Under the pieces are notes generated by a model. That model was given only the letters and a program-made list of their open reading frames with translations, searched no databases and was not told the DNA's origin. DNA of 64,000 nt from Polytrichum commune (taxonomy: Eukaryota > Streptophyta > Polytrichopsida > Polytrichales > Polytrichaceae): the NCBI GenBank assembly GCA_950295325.1, contig OX485805.1, positions 59,060,283 to 59,124,282 on the forward strand, written 5' to 3'. Position numbers and translations under genes: made by a program. Numbering within the stretch: position 1 is the first letter of the stretch; each line of letters begins with the position of its first letter. This document shows positions 1-10,625 of the stretch, piece by piece.

Positions 1-3
1 AGT

Positions 4-600
4 TTGTCTAACATTCTTTTCATTCGCTGCAAATTTTTCACGTGCAAGATGCAAGAGGGCGATGACTTGTTGGACCACGTCAACAAGATCAAGGCGCTCG
101 CGGATCAATTCACTTATTTGGAGGTACCCGTGAGAGACAAAAACATTATCATGACCTTGCTTGAGACCCTAAACCCTAAACCCTTGTCAGCGATGTCTAA
201 ATACTTGATCACCGTCATGGAGGCGATACCAATGAAAGAACTTACAATAGACTACGCGACGGCGCGTTTGATGTGCAAAAAAAAAAAACCCCAAGGTGAG
301 GATGTCGCCATGGTGTTGCGACAAGGCAAAGATGACAACTCATTTCCACGCCAAGGCGCAAAATTATATGTTTATTGTGGCAAACCGGGTCATATTGCAC
401 ATTTTCGCTACAAAGTAAAGAACAAAGAACGAGAATAAGCGAAAAATACGAATGACGATGACGGCTACATATTTGTAATACGTAATTAAACATATTCCAA
501 GAGCATGAGCAAGTGGATCATGGATTCGGGTGCCTCCAAGTACATGACGTCGCATAAGGCCGCATTAAACACGTATGAGGTAATCACTCCACACAATATA
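4..600 (+). pseudogene. Ty1/copia Gag and protease fragment
   Basis: The reading frame at 4-438 resembles the UBN2-type Gag of plant copia retrotransposons: a stretch with DDLLDHVNKIKALADQ, then MKELTIDYATARLM, and a C-terminal zinc knuckle. The knuckle is damaged. It reads YCGKPGHIAHFRYK, so only one of the usual three cysteines and the histidine remain. After a stop at 436-438 and a short gap, the frame at about 505-600 reads KWIMDSGASKYMTSH, with the DSGAS motif of the retroviral-type aspartic protease, and then ends in stops. No integrase, reverse transcriptase or LTR is recognisable nearby. The fragment runs off the left edge, so its 5' part may lie outside the window. I see an old, inactive copy. 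Confidence 0.85.
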
Positions 601-1650
601 CATTTTGGGTGATAAGAGATGCAAATATTGCAATAAAATATATGACAATAAAATATGCATAACTAAAGAACATGGGGAAAAAGATAAAAAAAAGTTACCC
701 AAATTTTATTCCTATCAACATATTCTATGGCACTTGGAACAAGAGAAGTCAAGACAACGAAAGTTCAAAATTAGATGAGTGGGACCTTATCTAATCAAGA
801 AGATTTTACGATAATGGCTCAGTAGTTGTTACCACTCTTCAACATAAAGAATTAGAAAGAATAAACTTGAATAAGATCATGCCATACTATGAGCCTGAAA
901 CGGCCATAACATATACCCCTCAAACACACGTATGTCACATTTTAGAAGAATAATTGAAAGAAGGGCAAAATGAAACTAGCACGACAAAAATATTATTACA
1001 TCTAAAAGAAAATGAAGATGGTGACTCGGTGAGTAGTCAACCACAGATGGAAGAAGAGACACTCTAGAATTTTATCATGGTCGAAAGGTCATAAGAAAAG
1101 AAAAAAATGGATGGAAATGACCTTTTATGGTAAACAAAATTCATGATCCACAAGTAGAGTTAGTCAACCTACAAAGGAAAAAAAATCAAGACTCTAATAA
1201 AACTTGAAGATTTGAAGAAATATAATGGAAAAAAACACTCACACAAAAAATGAATTCAAAGAAAGAGCTAAACGGGCTAAGGAATAATAAAATCTACTAA
1301 GGAAAATGAGCAAAAAGACATAGAAATTGCCAAGTGATGATGAAATGTGATTCAATAAAAAATTTCAATTTTTTTATCGATAAACAAAAAGATGAGAGTA
1401 AAATGGCCTTATTAATGGATTCTTAGACAAGACAATAATCATTTTTCACGACAACCTAATGGAAAAAACCATTAACCATTGAATATAGAAAGAGAAAGTT
1501 ATACGGACGAAAGCGGTGGAAAAATGATTCTTAACCTCTTGAGGAAATTTTTTAAATGGTTATTTTTATTAAGCAATAAGGAGCAATTTCAAGAAGGCTT
1601 GAAGGAGGCTGAATCCAACCTAACCTAACTTTACCCTACCTAGTTATTAA
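601..1650. other. AT-rich stretch, nothing recognisable
   Basis: This stretch is rich in A on the plus strand and full of stops in all frames. It follows the copia protease fragment and could be more of the same decayed element, but I found no pol motif in it. Confidence 0.4.
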
Positions 1651-1722
1651 ACTATGACCGGTCTTCAAACTAAGACCGATCCTAAAACTATGACCGGTCC
1701 TCAAATTAAGACCGGTCTTCAA
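1651..1722. repeat. Four tandem 18-bp ACCGGTC repeats
   Basis: Four consecutive 18-bp units follow the pattern AcTAtGACCGGTCcTcAA. Units 1 and 3 read CTATGACCGGTC; units 2 and 4 read TAAGACCGRTC. The core ACCGGT is self-complementary, so each unit carries a small palindrome. Confidence 0.85.
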
Positions 1723-1904
1723 TTACTACAAACTAAAAGATGACCACACTAACATCATTTTACTAACATATAAAAACTCTACCAACTCATCTAATTGCTA
1801 AGTTTCTACCCTTAATTGGCACACATCACGACATCCACCCCTTCTAAACTTGCACAACCACTGATATATGCAAATGTAGACCAAACAAGATGAGGGCCAT
1901 CACT

Positions 1905-3010
1905 ACTCTTCATTGAAGCTCTTGCTCTCCTCGTTTTCATCAATCTCAATGTCATCTTCAACTACAAGATCATCACCTCTTCTTCAAAATAACTTAATCC
2001 ACTTTCCGGTGATTGACAACCTCAACTCCGTTCCATCTAATTCTCATAAAGAATAAGTTGCATTGTTATTAACCCTTTTAACAACATACAACCCGAACCA
2101 TCGCTTGGAAAACTTCTTAATTGTACTATGTTGGTTGTCCAAATTACTATCATAAACCCCCGTCCAATCACTTTGTTAAATTGCTTTTGGTCGCAACCTA
2201 TGTTTATGATCAAATCTTTCTTTGTTTTTCTTTCTTGCCACCTTCAACCTCTTAATAGCTACGTGAATGTCCTCTGGTCTTCTCTGAAGTTGTCAAATCT
2301 TCAAAGCCAACAATTATATTCTATTGATATTATCCTCCTATGGCAATACGCTCCATGTTGGCACTACTTCCTCTATTGGCACCACTAGTTTTTGTTCATT
2401 AATCAATTATGCCAGCATATATCTTGTGACCGTACTATGAGTAGTGCGATTGGCCCACAAGGCAAATGGTAGCAACCTAGGCCAATCACTCATGTTGCTG
2501 TCACATGATTTCACTAAAGCTTTCACAATTGGAGAATGTCATCTTTCACTTTTACCATTGTCCTCTGGATTATATGCGATTGTTAAAGCAAGTTTAATGC
2601 CCATCTTGTCAAAGAATTCGCATGTTTTTTTAGCATCCAGTTCACTTCTATTCGCCATGATCTTGTCTACACAACCATAATGACAAATAATATCCTTTAG
2701 AAAATATCCACATATTCTTTGTGTAATCTTGGTTCGAAGTGCTCTCCCTTTTACTTGATTGGACAGATCATCTTGAGCAAACACTTAATACTTCTTTTGT
2801 CTATGTCCCATAGGCATAGCAACTAAATCCACTACCTACTTATAATGAATTGCCAATGGATAAGTTCATCTCTATGACGAACATTTGAAGACAGTTGGCA
2901 ACTCTCTCTAAACCCCAATATTTTCCACATCCTTGTAAATGCATTTCCACTAATATTTCTCCTTCACTTTAGCGAACGTTGCCCAAATTCCACGATGACC
3001 AACCTGTGAA
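1905..3010 (-). pseudogene. Ty3/gypsy integrase fragment, decayed
   Basis: Read on the minus strand, this is the integrase end of a Ty3/gypsy retrotransposon. Near 3000 is GHRGIWATFAKVKEKY, the part before the catalytic core. Then FAQDDLSNQVKGRALRTK, the core segment YGCVDKIMANRSELDAK, and AYNPEDNGKSER with the catalytic glutamate region (2539-2784). Further on, QRRPEDIHVAIKRLK and KFSKRWFGLYVVKR (about 2060-2290) are the C-terminal integrase region. The frame is broken by many stops, for example after FAKVKEKY and between DNATYSL-like and ELDG segments. No reverse transcriptase or LTR was found. It is an old inactive remnant. Confidence 0.85.
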
Positions 3011-5335
3011 CACCTACAGTGGTCCACCACTCCGCAGGATCAATTTTAGTTAGGATGTTAACATTAAAATTTAGAATTCATAAGGAATTTAGGAAAAATT
3101 AGTTCATTTAGCATTTAGCCTAGAAGAAAGAAAGTGAATTACCGAGGACTTCCAGCGTTCAACCAGAAGAAACAAAAATCTAGTGAAGGGTAAGGTTGGC
3201 CAAAATAAAAACTAAGTAATGCTAGAAAATAACGAACTAGAAAAAACATACTAGCAAGTAAAAACAACTAGCTAAAATTTAACTTAATAGATGTTAGCTA
3301 AGCAAATATTAGTTTATTAGTTAACATGGGCCACACAAGACAATTGGAGGTGTTTGGCATAAGAAGCAAAAATCGGCATGAAGATTTTAAAAAAAAATAA
3401 AAAAATAAGGGGCTACTTGTCCATTTGCCAACTCGATGGCAAAAATTTAGAAATATGTTTAAGGTCTTCCGTTAGAGTCTTTCTGGCGAGAGGGTGGCAA
3501 CCTCAACCAGAAAAGTTTCCGACCCTAAATTTTGGAGAAGAAACCAAAGAATGGAGCCGGTGGTGGAGGGATCTAATTTTTTTTTGAAATGATTTAAAAA
3601 CCCCTTTCTTCCACTTTGTACTAGTTCTCTTCTTCTAAATGTTTGGGCAAGGCTGTGTTTCTATGTAGTTAAGAAAAAAATTCTACTTTGTCTTCTCAAT
3701 GGTCTAATAGGAAGGCTTAAAAAAATCCTCTACTATCTCTCTTAGTCAAAATGTGTGGTTGTTAATAGATATTTTTTTTTGTAGATGTAGGTTAAATTGT
3801 ATGATTGCAAGAGGAGGCATTGTTGACCTCAGCCGCCAATGGCCTGAACGCTTAGTTTATGATCTAATATAAAATATTTATAATTTTTTCTTGGATATGA
3901 ATGTTCAATAGCTATATGTAGCCATTTTCCAATTGTAATTTGGTTCATGTAGCAATTAATTATGATTTTTTAAAGATAGAACAAAATAGCAGGGTGTTTC
4001 TTTGGGTATCGGCTGTTGGATCAGACTTGCTAGTCCAATGAAAATTTTAATTTCAAAGAATTATATTTTTCCCAATTAGATAATTTGTTTAGTTTTTCAA
4101 GGTTATTTAGAACATTTGAGTTCTCGGGTTTGAATTGAATAAGACATAAATTATAGATGAATTTTTTAAAGAAGAATATGTAGTTTGAGACTTCATGATT
4201 GACTACTGCATTATATGGAGTTTGCTGCATTTATGTTGGCTTATCTTGTTGATATCATATTTTTTTCAAATTAATATTTTTAATATATTCTCAAAGTTAT
4301 TTAGAAAGTTTGATTTAAATAAGAAATGAATTAAATACGAATTTCTAAAGACGGGATACATAGTTTAAGATTTCCTGGTAACTATTGTATTACAAGGAGT
4401 TTGCTAAATTTATCTTGGCTTAAGTTATTGATATCATATTTTTCTCAATTAGACCTTATTAATAACTTTCAAATGGTGTATGAAAAGCCCAAATCTAAGT
4501 AGTAATGAATCTACTATGAATTTCTAGGTTGGAAGTTGGATAGGTGGGTTGCAATGATCGGTTAAATCAACCTCGCACTTCCAACCCTTATAAATTTTTC
4601 ATTTCTTATCTGATTAAGTGATTTTTAGATCGTCAGAAAAATAATTATATTCACTAAATAAATTTTTTATACTTAGGCCTAAATTATAGTGCAAGAAAAA
4701 AATGATGTTTTTATTGTTCACTAACGAAAGTTTTACAATTAAACTAGCTACAAGAAAGAATACAAGATTAACATCTGGTAAGTGGAACAAGGAAGGAGGT
4801 AGCGGCTCGGCCAACATTGAGCCCAATCAACCGAGGAGAATTGAGATAAACTAACTAATCCTAGCCTTCCATTTAAGGTTGGAAGGAGCGCGGCCAAAGT
4901 ATGCATCCCCAAATCCATTCGCTTATTTCGTAAGATCAAGTGGCTTGACCATTAGACCGCCAAGGGGTTATCCAACTTCATTGCTCTCAAACCCTTTGAT
5001 ATATTTTGTGGTAGTAATTTTATTTATTAGCAAGTTCTATATGTGGTAAGTTGGATTAATCACCAACACGACCACTCTAAATGTTGTTGGTGGAAATGTG
5101 GAATTAATGACCCGCGACTCCATGATTATGTTGTTGGTCCCGTGGATTGGGAGTAATGACCCTAATTTATAAAGATTGTACAACATGTTAAACCTACAAG
5201 TTTTCCGTCATCCTAGTCTCATTAAGTTGTCTTTCGTGGTCTATCCATTGTAAACGCACTTAACAATTAAAAATATACAAAACAAATCATAAACCCTTGT
5301 TGGTAAGAGACCCGAATCGGAAACTTAACTAAGTA
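3011..5335. other. No gene recognised
   Basis: Only short ORFs below 80 codons are present, with no known motif and no consistent splice signals. The DNA is AT-rich. I see no RNA gene. Confidence 0.4.
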
Positions 5336-5337
5336 GA

Positions 5338-5393
5338 GTGATACCATCCTTCGGACCGTTGAAGTCCGAAAGGTTTGAGATATCACTTGACCT
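5338..5393. repeat. Long imperfect stem-loop
   Basis: CCTTCGGAC and GTCCGAAAGG pair around the loop CGTTGAA, and the flanking AGTGATA and ATATCACT extend the stem. The whole can fold as one hairpin of about 55 nt. It could be a fold-back element or a chance structure. Confidence 0.6.
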
Positions 5394-6767
5394 TCAAAAG
5401 ACCTGCACGAGGCCTTAGAAGGTTATGAACTAAGCGATAAACCAACCAGGTAAGGGGTAATGCCTAATATATGAATGTAATAAGGTAGGATGTGTAAACA
5501 AAATTAACTAAATAAGAAGGAATTTGTGTAAAGGGTGGGACTTAGGCCAAGTCCCCCCGCTTAGGAAATTAAATATAACCAAGTAAAAAAATAAGAAAGA
5601 ATTGAATGGTCTATCAAATCGTCGTTATTCCGTTCATTGAACTAGGGGTGGTATGAGTCATACCCAGTTGGTGTGTATCAAAGCCATCTCAATTCACAAG
5701 TTAGGATTGTTTTGGTTCCAAGGCTGGTGCGTTTGCACTTAAAATAGGTTGTAGGTTTAGGTTAGAACTAGATATGAAATTGATTAGTGGAGTTTAGAGC
5801 TACAATAGTAAAAAAACTAAGATCCAACCTCCAGAGGTACTATAATGCATATTTAATTCCCTTCTAAAAATCTAAGTACTAACGTTACACACCTATCATC
5901 CGGGTTGGCTTGGGCACTTGTAAGTGCACGCCACCTTCACCGAAAGGCTTGTGTGATATTTTTAGGCTCCTTCGGAAGGGGTGGCTTAAGAACGCCACAC
6001 AACCTACCAATTCTCATGAAATTCCTTGATGATAATTTGTTGAGCCTTAAGATCACAAACAACTCGCTGCGGAACATTGACGTATGGGACAAGAATCCCT
6101 ACCAAACATGAGTATTTGGAGAGACTCTAAATATACCAATATTATCCGTAGCTAAAAGTTCCATGTTATGTCCAAAGTTGACCAATTTTGGTTGAAGGTT
6201 GTTCATATAAAAATCGACCATTTGACATTTTGTAAGGAATGTTGAAAAAACCTTTATATGGGCATTATATGGGCAAAGTTTTGAACACAAAATCAAGAGA
6301 AAATTGTAAGCATTCAAAGGATATCTAAATGACAATTGATTAGGGTATTTTCAACACGAAGAGACTTCATGGAACCTTCATAAGTTTATTTAGGTGTTTA
6401 TTGCATGACTTTGAAGCACTTGAAAATTGATAAACGAAAGAGTGAAAACCTGAAAGTTGGTACCAAAATGATAGTAAAAATGCTCTTGAACATGCAGGCA
6501 AGTGAATCAAAGAAAGAGGCATTTCGGAAATATTTGGAGTCAAGTGGAGTTTTGGAAGCTCTAACGAAAGGCATTTCATGAGAAAACCTAACCTATCACT
6601 TTGAGTAATTTGTCTCGAATTTTGCAATGCAAGGGAAGCAAACACGATTACCATTTGCGCATGAGTGACATATGAAAGGTCCAATTTACAATAATAAGAA
6701 TAATAGTTTAGAAGGCCACCTTTTCATACGGGAAATTGAGGCATTCATCAACCCTAATTATAGGTAC
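5394..6767. other. No gene recognised
   Basis: Minus-strand ORFs at 6099-6335 and 6367-6684 (105 codons) show no domain I can name. The remainder is AT-rich and without structure that I can see. Confidence 0.35.
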
Positions 6768-6770
6768 TAA

Positions 6771-6969
6771 CAATAGTAGAAAACTATGTGAAAAAGAACT
6801 GCAGTCATTTTCCCATTGCGGTTCTTTTGATCACCTTGATCTTACTTTAACGACTATACATCAAGGTGCTCCAAAGAATTGCAATGGGAAAATGACTGTA
6901 GATCAAGGTGGTCAAAAGAACCGTAATGGGAAAACGACTGCAATTTTTTCGCATAGTTTTCTACTAGTG
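6771..6969. mobile_element. CACTA-type fold-back MITE with TAA target duplication
   Basis: The ends are inverted copies of each other over about 65 bp. The right end read inward starts CACTAGTAGAAAACTATG, and the left end starts CAATAGTAGAAAACTATG, one base off the CACTA terminus. The flanks are TAA at 6768-6770 and TAA at 6970-6972, matching the 3-bp target duplication known for CACTA elements. The centre holds a third, shorter copy of the arm sequence. No coding sequence is present, so it would need a transposase supplied elsewhere. Confidence 0.8.
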
Positions 6970-7747
6970 TAATTACATTCGATGACATTAACAAAACTCA
7001 TTCTACCCATTTATAAAATTAAAGGTGTGTTGAGTATTAGCAACTACATGCCACTTTTGGATGAAGTTATTGACTTGAATATGATGATGACTTTGCAGTT
7101 TTGGTTTCGCTCTACGAAGAACACGACAAACCACCCATCGCCCTAGAGTAAGCGGAAGACGACAAGCTCCATGGTCTAATTTCAATATAATAAGATATGT
7201 GGGTGTAACCCCATTCGTTGTTCATGTTTCCAACTTCTCCCAATTAAGCTCACACAACAAAACTTGGTGTTGCACTAGCAAACTTACAATGAAAGCATCA
7301 ACAAAAATCTGATTGAAAATCAAACCTCCCTTGATTTAGTTACGGTTATCAAAAATGCATATTTGTTGATTCCTCCTTTGAATACAAAGGTTTTTCCAAT
7401 TGTGTTCACTTTGAGTGTGAAGTGGTTAATAAGAGTTGAAGACTTTGTCCAGTCTATGTTAAGCATGTGTCTTTATGCTTTTTGTTCTTTGACCTTCACT
7501 CGACTAAACACCAATCAAATATAAGTGTGTGATTAAGAATAATGACAAAAAAACACCTGTATACCTTAGTGGTTTTTGAAGTGAACAAACAAGCATAAAA
7601 TGTGAATGTGGGGAATATCTTAGAATATTCCATGGAATATTGTGAATCCCACAAAACCTTGTTATGGATCTAAATAATGTTATGAGCTTCATATGTAAAA
7701 AAGGTTCTACGTATGTAAACTCTTGTACCTTTCAATGATACCCATGG

Positions 7748-7936
7748 ATGATTAAAAGTCGTTGTTGCAATGATAGATTTATACGACATGCTTTAGGTGG
7801 ACCCACAATCACAGAGCATGAACAATTACAACTCGAGAAGACCGAATTGCAATCAAAATATGATTTACTGCTCTCACAACACGAGGAAGCTTGTCGACAG
7901 GTATTGGAGTTGATCAAAACTTATCTTTGCAATTAA
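7748..7936 (+). pseudogene. Coiled-coil-like ORF fragment
   Basis: The ORF of 62 codons contains LQLEKTELQSKYDLLLSQHE and EEACRQVLEL, a heptad-like, charge-rich stretch typical of a coiled coil, and ends at a stop at 7934-7936. It has no upstream exon that I can see, and the surrounding DNA is repeat-like. It could be a captured exon or a remnant of a host gene. I do not recognise the protein. Confidence 0.35.
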
Positions 7937-7959
7937 TCATGCTTCTTCAAAACAACATT

Positions 7960-8815
7960 CCACTTTTCCAAGTAATCTAGTAAGAAGCCTAACAATACCA
8001 AGTTTATGTAAGCCATGTGGCCCTATTGTGGGCGCATCCAACTCCACAACAATTTTTGGGATTGTTGGCCGTTGGATTGGATTGGATTGGATTGGATTGG
8101 CAATCATTAACAGTCTCAATTGGGAATATCAACTATTGCAAATGAAGAAGATTGTCATTTCAAGTTTTAAAATCAAGGTTGGATTGCAAAATATAAAATA
8201 ATAAGTCAAGTGAAGATCTTCTTTCTCCTTGAAACAATCATTGATGTGTTCTCGATTGTGTTAAGATTCACTAGGGGACCTAGAATGGTGTCAATTTAAT
8301 GAGCACATCGTCCAATCCCATTGTCTAAAAGGACTAAGTCCGAGGGATTGTCTTTATAGTGTCCGTGTACCCACAAACCTTGAGATACACCACTCAAATA
8401 AAATAAGCATCCAATTAAGAAGAGTGACCAAACACATACCCACATACCTTCAAGTAAGCGGGTTATCAACATTTGCTTTTAGCTTTGTTCCCGCTTCTTG
8501 TGGAAAATGAAATACACACTTGGTGCAAGGTTCTTAGTAAATCTAAATCGTGGGTGTATCCCTTTTCCTCATAATTTTTGGAGCTCATTTGAATATCTTA
8601 TTCATTATCAAAGTGAAAATTCTCTTCCTTATTAAATGGTCTCAAAGGCCCACCCAACTATGTGGACTATTGAACTTACAATAATTTACAAATTTGAGCA
8701 CGTAATCCCATCTCGTTTGAACACACGATTTTATGATATTCTTTCTTAAATCCACACCTAACCACGCACCATTCAAAAGTAAATGTCCATTTAAGTTAAG
8801 TAACCGAATTAGTCT
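7960..8815. repeat. Non-coding stretch with an ATTGG microsatellite
   Basis: At 8075-8100 the 5-bp unit ATTGG is repeated about five times. The rest of this stretch has only short ORFs and no recognisable feature. Confidence 0.6.
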
Positions 8816-8837
8816 CGTCTACCTTATAAGGTAGACG
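8816..8837. repeat. Perfect 22-bp palindrome
   Basis: The sequence is CGTCTACC, then TTATAA, then GGTAGACG. Every base pairs with its mirror. A related half, GATAGACATGCCTAACTC, occurs at about 23547 in DNA that shares other short similarities with 8760-9070, so both may be diverged copies of one repeat. Confidence 0.7.
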
Positions 8838-9163
8838 TGCCTAATTCAATTATCTTTCTTAACCGAACACCTATGTTTGAGTGATATATGGTTAGGTGTG
8901 GCTTCCCAAACAAATAGCAAAAAGACGTGTGTTTTAAACAACTTGGGTTTCATATACAAACTACAATATCCATTCTATGCTTAGTAGTCAACATAATGTG
9001 GGGCCATACGATCAATTAGTGAGCACAAGAATCTTCGCTTTGATAATGAACAAATATCCATGTGAGCTCCAAACATTATGAGGAAAGTGGCTACAGACTC
9101 GATTTCAATTTGGTAACCATCTAGTACTAATCACTTGTTTCATTTCTTAACAATGTTGGGCTA

Positions 9164-9372
9164 CACTAGATTGCCTAATTAGTGTGGGTTACTAATCGGA
9201 GTTACATGTTGCTATAAGTCTTGACCGACATTATCATTTTCTACCAACAAAGTTATATCATATTCTTCATTGTGCATAGTAGCTACTTATGTTATTTGGG
9301 TAAAAAGTGATCCTCTGAATAAAATGTTATAGCAATATGTAACTCCAAATGGTAACACACCTTAACTACACA
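9164..9372. mobile_element. Small TIR element, family shared with 50621-50837
   Basis: The left part reads TGTGGGTTACTAATCGGAGT followed by TACATGTTGCTATAA. The right part read in reverse complement gives TGTGTTACCATTTGGAGTTA followed by CATATTGCTATAAC. So the two sides are inverted copies over roughly 50 bp. The same arm (GGAGTTATGTAGTGCTATAA) bounds the element at 50621-50837. No coding capacity. Boundaries are approximate. Confidence 0.55.
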
Positions 9373-9680
9373 AAAAAAAAGTGTAGTTGGGAAAAGGAAC
9401 CATTAAAGACACATCTCTACCTTATGAACTAAGTGAAGCTTTTGTGTGTTTATGCAGTTGCAACTTCTTCAACCACCAGTTGACGATGGCCCTTGTGACA
9501 CTCTCCCAAGGCCAAGCATTGCCGAAAAGTTGGCGGCCTAGTCCACTAATGATTCATTAAAAGGCTCCAAACTTCATAGAAAAAAACCCGGCATGTTTGC
9601 TAATATTGCACTTCACTTCATGCCACCACAGCATGAAGTCATAATTTGTAATTTGTTGGCTCTGTCTGTAGGACAGAGAC

Positions 9681-10625
9681 TACCGTAGGTTCATAGCTGG
9701 TTCGACACATGTTAGCCGAATAATTAATTAAAGTCAAAAAGTAGGTTCGGCACCTAAAAATAGTATATTCACATTTTCGACAATTTCTTTTTTAATTTTT
9801 AAAAATTCGGCTTAAATTCTTTTTTAATATTCTTTTTAAGCTTATATCTTGTACATCTCTCTTGCATTGAATGACAAGTAAGATGTGAGTGAAGAGTTGA
9901 GAATGCTCTGTGCTTTATGCAAGTAGAGTGGAGTTATGTTCAACAATGCATATGGGATATGTAAACTTTGAGGTGAAGCACCGAGTTAGACTTCATTTTT
10001 ATAACACGCATAACTTTTGCATAGAGTCTTCAAATGACATAAAATTTGTTGGAGGTGAAAGATTACTTGATTTCTAAACTTTTCTTAGACCAACAAAATT
10101 CCAAAAAAGTTGATTTTCTATGCACAAATGAGCTCCGAAAAACTGTTATGAACGCATTTTAATTTTTTGATCTTTACACGGCTGCAATGTTTTGTCCATA
10201 TCTTTTGCATAAAGACTTATTTTGACACAAAACTTGTTGGAGGTGGAAGAAGGATTGATTTCTCAACTTTTGTTAGTTGGACAAAATTCTATAAAACTTC
10301 ATCTTCTATGCTCAATTGGACTCCAAAAATTTGTGTACAACACATTTGAAAAGCCTCACCTAGAGTCTTGCTACTTCTTAACCCATATTCTTTGTGGACT
10401 AATGTAAGTGAGCTTGATTACAAAAGGAGCACCTTCTCTCTTTCAAAATTCACATATGCTTCCACTGTAAGTAAAACTCTAGTGAGAAGTAAAAATTTCT
10501 TACTTTTCGGCAATTTTGAAAAATAATAAATTTTATATTCGGCAAATAATGCCAATAATATTCCAAAATTTTCGGCATCTATTTTTAGAGTTATTTTCTG
10601 TCGAACCAGCTATGAACCTACGGTA
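9681..10625. mobile_element. 941-bp non-autonomous TIR element, TA target site
   Basis: The left end TACCGTAGGTTCATAGCTGG followed by TTCGACA (9681-9707) is repeated as an exact reverse complement at 10599-10625. The outermost TA on each side can be read as a TA target duplication, giving an element from 9683 to 10623. Just inside the ends both arms carry GCCGAA-rich DNA that pairs imperfectly. The interior contains an internal direct duplication of about 130 bp (about 9970-10100 and 10190-10320, both with TTGTTGGAGGTG). It has no transposase ORF. Confidence 0.8.

Noticed and set aside
4860-4990. Possible tRNA-like words
   Set aside because: No acceptor stem or complete cloverleaf could be drawn. 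I found no convincing tRNA in the window.
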